From: Deltaproteobacteria bacterium
GTDB taxonomy: Bacteria; Bdellovibrionota; JACOXK01
DNA: 64,000 bases
Direction of reading: 5' to 3'
NCBI GenBank assembly: GCA_016186995.1
Contig: JACPKQ010000022.1
Coordinates: 62,001-126,000 of the forward strand
A model generated the notes under the pieces. That model made no database searches, had not been told where the DNA came from, and saw only the letters and a program-made list of their open reading frames with translations. The position numbers were made by a program, and so were the translations under genes. This document shows positions 59,236-64,000 of this stretch, piece by piece (position 1 is the first letter of the stretch; each line of letters begins with the position of its first letter).

Positions 59236-60702
59236 ATGAAGACCCAAAAAATGTACTCAGTGCTCATTTCAGTTTTAAGCTTTTTTGTATTGTGCGCTTA
59301 TACCCCACAAGTATTTGCAGTCGATAGAACAGAAGCTCTTAAAGCAGAGTTTAAGAAATCTAACAAGGAATTAGCAGATACTGTGAAAGATACAAAAAGT
59401 TATATTGGTTCATTTGATGAACATGATGATTGGTTTATAAATTCTTCTATTGGTGAACTTATTGATGATCTTGATAACGATCGAGATATTTCTTATGATC
59501 GTATTCAAGAAGTCAAAAGCGAGCTTGAAGAAGATGTTAAACCTCGCAAAGATAGAATTGTAAAACTTCATCGCAAAACACAACGTCTACATGAGCGTTT
59601 AACAAGTTTTGGAGTTACTGATTTTAATTTTGATACTGATGTTGAAAATCATTTATCTCAAGCGGGTTTTATAAAAGTAGGTGAAAAATATTTACCTCGA
59701 GCAGCTTGGTATAGAATTTTAGACTTAGGTTATGCAAATGATCTTAATTTTGAAACTCTTAACGGGCTTGAGAGAGAAGTTTTAAAACGCGATCATAAAG
59801 CTCGCAAAAAAATAGCAGAAGAAAATCCTATTATTAAATATTATCGTATTGGTAAGCAAGTTTATAAAGTTAATTGTACAACCGGTGAAGTAGAGCGTGT
59901 TGATGCCAATAGAAAAATTGAGAAAACACAAAGTGGTTGGTCACAAGTAGGGAATGCTTTAAAAGAAATAGGAAGAGGTCTTTTAACAACCGCTGTGGTG
60001 GGTGCAGAATTATACCGTCCTTATCTTCAAAATAAGCAAAGCAAAGAAGCATGGAAATCTTGGAGAGACAGTGCTGTGTTTGCTCAAAACTATGGTTATC
60101 CTGTGCCTCCAACTCCATTGTTACCCCCAATTGCACCTATCAACCTCACATCTATGTTTGATCTTTTAGGTGTCGGTCCGCAGCCTACAAAGTTTGAAAG
60201 AATGTTTATGTCTATGAACGGTCAAGGGCAAGGATCCATGAATCCATGGCAACAACAAAATCTTCTTTATAATATGCAGCTTATGCAAAGAAATGGAATG
60301 AACCCAATGACAGGACAACCTATGTTTAACAATAGTGGCGATCCTATGGCTAATATGATGCAACAACTTAATGGAATTATGAGTGCATTACCACAACAAC
60401 TTTCAACTATCGAGCAAGCAACTCAAAGTATGAATGAACGACTCACCATTGAAAGAGAAGCTTTATCAAATCAACTTCAAACATTTGAAGCAGCACAAGC
60501 AGCACTTTCAGGCCTTCAAAGATTATCTCCTGATCTTCAAGGTGCTATGAATCAGTTTAGAACAGGATTACAAAATTATAATAGAGCTTTAAACAGACAT
60601 ACAAATGCTTCACAAAGTTATAATCAGCGAGTTACTTATGATGCAAACGGAAGTGGAAGTTTTGGTGGCCGATTTGGTGGTGGTGGATTTCCTCAGCAGT
60701 AA
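59236..60702 (+). CDS. Secreted coiled-coil protein with Met/Gln- and Gly-rich tail
   Basis: Not recognised. Signal peptide MKTQKMYSVLISVLSFFVLC...VFA from ATG 59236 (AGGAG 9 bases upstream; the frame is open to 59152). The mature part has charged helices (residues 30-230), a Trp/Tyr-containing middle, a Pro-rich turn (VPPTPLLPPIAPIN), then a Met/Gln/Asn-rich stretch (about 310-400), a coiled coil with many Gln/Ala, and a Gly-rich tail (GSGSFGGRFGGGG). 488 aa. Alone on its transcript between a sigma-54 promoter and a strong terminator, so probably an abundant surface or matrix protein. Confidence 0.8.
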   Translation: MKTQKMYSVLISVLSFFVLCAYTPQVFAVDRTEALKAEFKKSNKELADTVKDTKSYIGSFDEHDDWFINSSIGELIDDLDNDRDISYDRIQEVKSELEEDVKPRKDRIVKLHRKTQRLHERLTSFGVTDFNFDTDVENHLSQAGFIKVGEKYLPRAAWYRILDLGYANDLNFETLNGLEREVLKRDHKARKKIAEENPIIKYYRIGKQVYKVNCTTGEVERVDANRKIEKTQSGWSQVGNALKEIGRGLLTTAVVGAELYRPYLQNKQSKEAWKSWRDSAVFAQNYGYPVPPTPLLPPIAPINLTSMFDLLGVGPQPTKFERMFMSMNGQGQGSMNPWQQQNLLYNMQLMQRNGMNPMTGQPMFNNSGDPMANMMQQLNGIMSALPQQLSTIEQATQSMNERLTIEREALSNQLQTFEAAQAALSGLQRLSPDLQGAMNQFRTGLQNYNRALNRHTNASQSYNQRVTYDANGSGSFGGRFGGGGFPQQ

Positions 60703-60868
60703 GAGAAATTTATAAAGTACTTGAGGGTGAGAGTCCTCAGGTGGTCGACGTGAGAGCTGAGTAGGACGTACAGATCACTTTCGTAAGCGCTGAAGTTGAA
60801 GTAGAAGTTCTTGAAGTTGTCGTTCAAAAAAGAGAGTTGTTTTAAGAAACTTACGGAAGTCAAAAGAA
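60703..60868 (+). other. Transcribed 3' region of unknown role
   Basis: 166 bases between the secreted-protein stop and its terminator contain no ORF. There is a GAGG...CCTC hairpin near the 5' side (GAGGGTGAGAGTCCTC) and a purine-rich part. It would be a long 3' UTR and might yield a small RNA. Confidence 0.35.
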
Positions 60869-60901
60869 ATACCTGGGGCCCTTGCCCCGGGTATTTTTTT
60901 G
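60869..60901 (+). terminator. Intrinsic terminator
   Basis: ATACCTGGGGC and GCCCCGGGTAT form an 11-bp stem (one G-U) with loop CCTT, followed by seven T. Just upstream of mutS, it ends the secreted-protein transcript. Confidence 0.92.
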
Positions 60902-60917
60902 TCTTATAAATAGGTTC

Positions 60918-63476
60918 ATGAATCTATCTCACACCCCCATGATTGAGCAGTACTTACGGCTTAAAAAACAATACCAAGATTGCATTCTTTTTTTTAGATT
61001 GGGTGATTTTTATGAGATGTTTTTTGAAGATGCCAGAGCTGCTTCAAAAATCCTCAACCTCACTTTAACTTCCCGTTATAAAAAGACAGATCACGAAGTT
61101 CCTATGTGTGGAGTGCCCCACCATGCAGCTGGCTCTTATATTAAAAAGCTCACTCACAAGGGCTATCGTGTTGCTATTTGTGAGCAAACAGAAGAACCGC
61201 AACCTGGAAAAAATATTGTTGATCGCGATGTGGTTCAAATAGTAACACCTGCGCTTCCCTTTAATGAAGATGATCTTTTAGGAGAAGAAAACTATTATCT
61301 TATGGCAGTGTGTCCAACTTCACCTGTCATTGCGAGTGAAACGAAGCAATCCCATCGCGGTAGCGATGAGATCACCACGCCCTCTGTCATCCCGGAAACG
61401 CGGAGCGTTATCCGGGATCCAGGGATCCAGAATTCAGAACTCCTGGATTCCCGCTTTCGCGGGAATGACAATAAAATTTTCAATGTTGCCTACATGTCTA
61501 TTGTGACAGGAGAGTTTTATACTTTTTCCTGCGCCTCTCAAGAAGAGCTTATTTCAGAGTTGACTCGAATTGACCCTAAGGAAGTTTTAGTAGAAGAATC
61601 TTTCAAAAACGCAGAATGGGTGCAGTCTTTAAAACGAGAAAATTTTTATATTTATTTTATTGCTTCCGCTCGTCATTGCGAGGAGTCAAAGACGACGCGG
61701 CAATCCCATCGCGGTAGCGATGAGATCACCACGCCCTACGGGCTCGTGATGACACCCTGTTATTCTGCACAAGACATTTTATTTGAATATTTAAAACTCA
61801 CAAAACATTATAAAACTACACTTTCTCCAGATTCAAACCTTCATCAAAACATGGTTTTAGATGGTAAAACTTTAAAAAACCTTGATGTTGTCCATCCATG
61901 GGGAGAAGAAAAACAATCTCTTTTTAAAACGCTTAACTTCACAAAATCAGCTTGTGGCGGAAGGCTTCTTAAAAAGTGGCTTAAATTTCCTCTTCTCAAA
62001 AGAAATCTCATTGAAGAGCGTCTCCACATTGTAAAAAAACTTTTTGATGTTCAGTATTTAAGAGAATCTCTTCAAAAAAAATTAAATAACGTTTACGATT
62101 TAGAAAGAATTTGTTCCAAACTAGAGAGAAACCGCGCCCACCCGAAAGATTTAAAACAACTTTTAGTAACCTTGGAGGTGGCCGTGGGGCTTCAGGCTGA
62201 TGCGGCCCCCCTGTCATTGCGAACGAATGTGAAGCAATCCCCTAGAATAAACTCTTTAGTTGAAGATCCTCCTTTAAGTTTTTATGAAGGGGGTGTTTTT
62301 AAAAAGGGCTATTCCAAAGAGCTTGATGAGCTTATTGATTTAACTCACAATTATAAAACATGGGTTTTGCGTTATGAGGAAGAAGAAAAATCAAAAACAG
62401 GGATTTCTAGTCTTAAAGTAAAATATAATTCTATTTTTGGTTATTATATCGAAGTTCGAAAAACAAATTTAGATAAAGTACCTGAAACCTATCACAGAAA
62501 ACAAACTCTTGTTCAAGCAGAAAGGTATACAACAGAAGAACTCAAAGATTTTGAATCAAGAATTCTTTCCGCAGAAGTAAAAAGAAAAAAACTAGAAACT
62601 CAACTTTTTGAAAAACTGAGAGAAGATTTAAAAAGTTCTCTTTACCTTTTTATGAAAATAGGTACGGCTTTAGCAGAGCTTGATGTTTTTTGTGCACTTT
62701 CAGAAGCAGCGAATCGTTATCATTATGTCATGCCTCATATTGTAGAAGATCAAAGTTTAAAACTTTTTCAAAGTCGTCATCCAGTTGTGGAACAGGGTCA
62801 CGATTTTATCCCCAACGATATTGTTATAGAAAAAGGGCATCTCCATCTTATTACGGGGCCTAATATGGGTGGAAAATCAACTGTGATGCGGCAGGTGGCT
62901 CTTTCACTTCTGATGATGCAGATGGGGAGTTTTGTGCCTGCAGAAAAAGCTTTTCTTCCTATCGTTGATCGCATTTTTACCCGAATTGGGGCTTCTGATG
63001 ATATTGCTCAAGGAGAGAGTACTTTTATGGTTGAGATGAAAGAAACTTCACATATTTTAGCATCTGCGACACATCAAAGCTTTATTATACTTGATGAGGT
63101 GGGGCGTGGCACAAGTACATTTGATGGATTGAGTTTAGCGTGGTCTATTGCTGAGTGGATTGTAGAAGAAATAAGGTGTCTGACGCTGTTTGCAACGCAC
63201 TATCATGAATTGACTGTTCTTTCTCAAAAATATGAAAATATTAAAAATGAGCATATGGCAGCTCTTAAAAAAGGAAATGAGATTGTTTTTCAAAGAAAAC
63301 TGAAACCAGGTGCTTTAAGTGCAAGTTTTGGAATTGAAGTGGGGCGTTTGGCAGGTCTTCCTGTGCAACTTTTAGAAAGGGCCCAAGAAGTGTTAAAAGG
63401 GCTTACCTTGCAGTCTCGTGAAAGCAAACCATCGTCTCTCAAACCCTCACCTTCCACCCAAAAACTCCTCTTTTAA
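60918..63476 (+). CDS. mutS: DNA mismatch repair protein MutS with three repeat insertions
   Basis: Recognises mismatches and starts repair. FRLGDFYEMF carries the Phe-x-Glu mismatch reader; Walker A GPNMGGKST and Walker B IILDEVGRGTSTFDG are intact, as is the dimer signature. I start at ATG 60918, since the upstream ATG (60882) lies in the terminator. 852 aa, but about 90 residues come from palindromic repeats at 61322-61474 (residues 136-186), 61671-61754 (252-279) and 62212-62249 (432-444), in the connector domain and near its borders with the core, away from catalytic motifs. The C-terminal extension after the ATPase is short. Confidence 0.95.
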   Translation: MNLSHTPMIEQYLRLKKQYQDCILFFRLGDFYEMFFEDARAASKILNLTLTSRYKKTDHEVPMCGVPHHAAGSYIKKLTHKGYRVAICEQTEEPQPGKNIVDRDVVQIVTPALPFNEDDLLGEENYYLMAVCPTSPVIASETKQSHRGSDEITTPSVIPETRSVIRDPGIQNSELLDSRFRGNDNKIFNVAYMSIVTGEFYTFSCASQEELISELTRIDPKEVLVEESFKNAEWVQSLKRENFYIYFIASARHCEESKTTRQSHRGSDEITTPYGLVMTPCYSAQDILFEYLKLTKHYKTTLSPDSNLHQNMVLDGKTLKNLDVVHPWGEEKQSLFKTLNFTKSACGGRLLKKWLKFPLLKRNLIEERLHIVKKLFDVQYLRESLQKKLNNVYDLERICSKLERNRAHPKDLKQLLVTLEVAVGLQADAAPLSLRTNVKQSPRINSLVEDPPLSFYEGGVFKKGYSKELDELIDLTHNYKTWVLRYEEEEKSKTGISSLKVKYNSIFGYYIEVRKTNLDKVPETYHRKQTLVQAERYTTEELKDFESRILSAEVKRKKLETQLFEKLREDLKSSLYLFMKIGTALAELDVFCALSEAANRYHYVMPHIVEDQSLKLFQSRHPVVEQGHDFIPNDIVIEKGHLHLITGPNMGGKSTVMRQVALSLLMMQMGSFVPAEKAFLPIVDRIFTRIGASDDIAQGESTFMVEMKETSHILASATHQSFIILDEVGRGTSTFDGLSLAWSIAEWIVEEIRCLTLFATHYHELTVLSQKYENIKNEHMAALKKGNEIVFQRKLKPGALSASFGIEVGRLAGLPVQLLERAQEVLKGLTLQSRESKPSSLKPSPSTQKLLF
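61325..61469 (+). repeat. Three palindromic repeats in series inside mutS
   Basis: GTCATTGCGAGTGAAACGAAGC with hairpin ATCGCGGTAGCGAT and GAGATCACCACG (61325-61380); a second type with CATCCCGG...CCGGGATCC (61383-61423); and GGATTCCCGCTTTCGCGGG with AATGAC (61442-61469). The frame is open throughout. Confidence 0.88.
61671..61754 (+). repeat. Modular hairpin repeat inside mutS
   Basis: GTCATTGCGAGGAGTCAAAG, CGGCAATCCC, hairpin ATCGCGGTAGCGAT, GAGATCACCACG, CCCTACGGG and CTCGTGATGACA. In frame. Confidence 0.88.
62212..62249 (+). repeat. Partial modular repeat inside mutS
   Basis: GTCATTGCGAACGAATGTGA followed by AGCAATCCCCTAGAAT: left half of the modular repeat, in frame. Confidence 0.75.
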
Positions 63477-63489
63477 AATTCTTCAGCAA

Positions 63490-63575
63490 CTTTAGGTTCT
63501 TGATAGCCTCAATGGCCCTCATGAACAACCTTGGTTCTGAATTGGGGCACACACAGCCAATTCTCTCATGGATAC
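63490..63575 (+). repeat. Structured repeat element C3 with left end
   Basis: Left end ACTTTAGGTTCTTGATAGCC, then TTGGTTCT, stem GAATTGG (63539-63545) with CCAATTC (63557-63563), CTCATGGATACG. Same flanks as C1, but the stem sequence differs from GAGTAGGGA/TCCCTACTC while pairing is kept. Confidence 0.75.
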
Positions 63576-63577
63576 GT

Positions 63578-63685
63578 GTCATTGCGAGCGTAGCGAAGCA
63601 ATCTCCTAGAATTGCTTTAGCAATTCTAGGACAACACTTGCGTGTTGAGATCGCCACGGGTTCTTTAAGAACCCTCGCGATGACA
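63578..63685 (+). repeat. Modular hairpin repeat (GTCATTGCGAG type) with two hairpins
   Basis: GTCATTGCGAGCGTAGCGAAGC, hairpin CTAGAATTGC/GCAATTCTAG, hairpin CAACACTTGCGTGTTG, GAGATCGCCACG, hairpin GGGTTCTT/AAGAACCC, CTCGCGATGACAG. The longest copy of this type in the window; a family right end (CTTCACATGGTCACGAAT) follows at 63693-63715. Confidence 0.85.
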
Positions 63686-63737
63686 GCCAGACCATTTCTT
63701 CACATGGTCACGAATAATTGATGCGAAAAATAAAAAC

Positions 63738-63925
63738 TAAAGCTTATGTAAAAAACAGGGGGAGTGCTTGCAGAGGGTCGTGTCGGAAGGAAATCTGGCT
63801 TGGTCCACATAGAATATGTGGCAGATTGACTGAGACGCGAGGCGCACTTTTTCGCAGGAAAAAAAGTGACGCCGTACCCGATGGAAGCACTCTCCCTGTT
63901 TTTGTTACCATTTCAAGAACTTAAG
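63738..63925 (+). repeat. Structured repeat element A2 (possible structured RNA)
   Basis: Left AAAGCTTATGTAA, stem AAAAACAGGGGGAGTGCTT (63751-63769) pairing with AAGCACTCTCCCTGTTTTT (63885-63903, one G-U), interior 63770-63884 nearly identical to A1, and closing end CCATTTCAAGAACTTAAG. The stem sequence differs from A1 but pairs equally well. Confidence 0.82.
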
Positions 63926-64000
63926 TACCGTTCTGAGATGACAGGGATGGAGTTTTTTGTTAGGTTTTCAAAGATTATGGACCAATATTATAAACTCCGT

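Noticed and set aside
63718-63924. ORF covering element A2
   Set aside because: It is a chance frame through the structured repeat; the same interior in A1 has an extra-base difference in the A run that breaks such a frame, and there is no ribosome binding site.
22015-63925. Structured repeats as integron attC sites
   Set aside because: Variable paired bodies with fixed ends are similar in concept, but the ends lack the GTTRRRY/RYYYAAC core, no integrase is visible, and the copies are not arranged between cassettes.
63977-64000. Possible partial gene starting MDQYYKLR at the window end
   Set aside because: Eight codons are too few, and the upstream TAGG is 11 bases away; it may be real but cannot be supported from this window.
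1-64000. CRISPR arrays, insertion sequences with transposases, rRNA genes
   Set aside because: I saw no regularly spaced identical repeats, no transposase-like ORF and no rRNA sequence. The dispersed repeats are irregularly spaced and palindromic.

Overview
This window is chromosomal DNA from an AT-rich, diderm bacterium. Outer-membrane secretins, several lipoprotein signals and a Tad pilus show the two membranes. SpoVG, a TIGR02147-family regulator (broken), a DUF1844 protein, a K+-dependent membrane pyrophosphatase, a fused CpaE-CpaF ATPase and FHA/PP2C/Ser-Thr kinase signalling together suggest a lineage of the old Deltaproteobacteria (Bdellovibrionota/Myxococcota-like, probably uncultured). 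That placement is inference from gene content; no rRNA gene is present.

Layout. 0-1.5 kb: three overlapping small genes, the last a DUF5680 protein. 1.6-10.9 kb, minus strand: housekeeping blocks rpsF-DUF2232-rplI-dnaB (rpsR is absent from its usual place), an SDR-like protein with an acyltransferase, hppA, and prs-rplY-pth. 10.9-13.7 kb: an EamA transporter, a secreted protein of unknown function and a TIGR02147 regulator broken by an internal deletion. 13.9-15.8 kb: a GH73 glucosaminidase, a lipoprotein and a BrnT/BrnA toxin-antitoxin pair. 15.8-21.9 kb: tRNA-Gln beside a decayed partial copy, spoVG, DUF1844-htrA, htpX and a catalytically dead M16-like lipoprotein. 22.6-29.1 kb: a tightly packed operon tadC-DUF192-FHA-FHA-FHA/FHA-PP2C. 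29.0-33.2 kb: a VIT1-type transporter, an SDR and an M1 aminopeptidase. 33.7-43.9 kb: the main Tad pilus locus (three Flp-type prepilins, prepilin peptidase, two TadE/G-like genes, cpaB, cpaC, cpaE-cpaF fusion, tadB) ending with a secreted RHS/YD-repeat protein. 44-51.7 kb: a small secreted acidic protein, oligopeptide-transporter genes oppA-B-C without ATPases, an acyltransferase and a cystathionine beta-synthase/gamma-lyase pair. 52-57.1 kb: an orphan Ser/Thr kinase facing a second, minimal Tad-like operon (secretin, CpaF, small membrane protein, double T2SF protein). 57.3-63.5 kb: a receiver-histidine kinase, a large secreted coiled-coil protein and mutS.

Two themes connect these parts. 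First, sigma-54 type -24/-12 promoters with near-consensus sequence precede the main Tad locus, the small acidic secreted protein, the 59-kb secreted protein and the second Tad-like operon. This suggests one sigma-54 regulon for surface and secretion functions, probably tuned by the FHA/PP2C/kinase proteins.

Second, the window is full of dispersed palindromic repeats. One group is the short hairpin type ('GTCATTCCCGCGAAGGCGGG', 'GTCATTGCGAG...GAAGCAATC'). The other, less familiar group is a modular family of larger structured elements with shared ends (CTTAAGTTCTTGA at one end, TTCACATARACTCGAAT at the other). Their terminal stems differ in sequence between copies but keep base pairing. Several repeats lie in frame inside genes: mutS (three places), the histidine kinase, the leader of a TadG-like pseudopilin and the signal peptide of the Tad secretin. 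The structured repeats and their intrusion into coding sequence are the most novel signal I found here.
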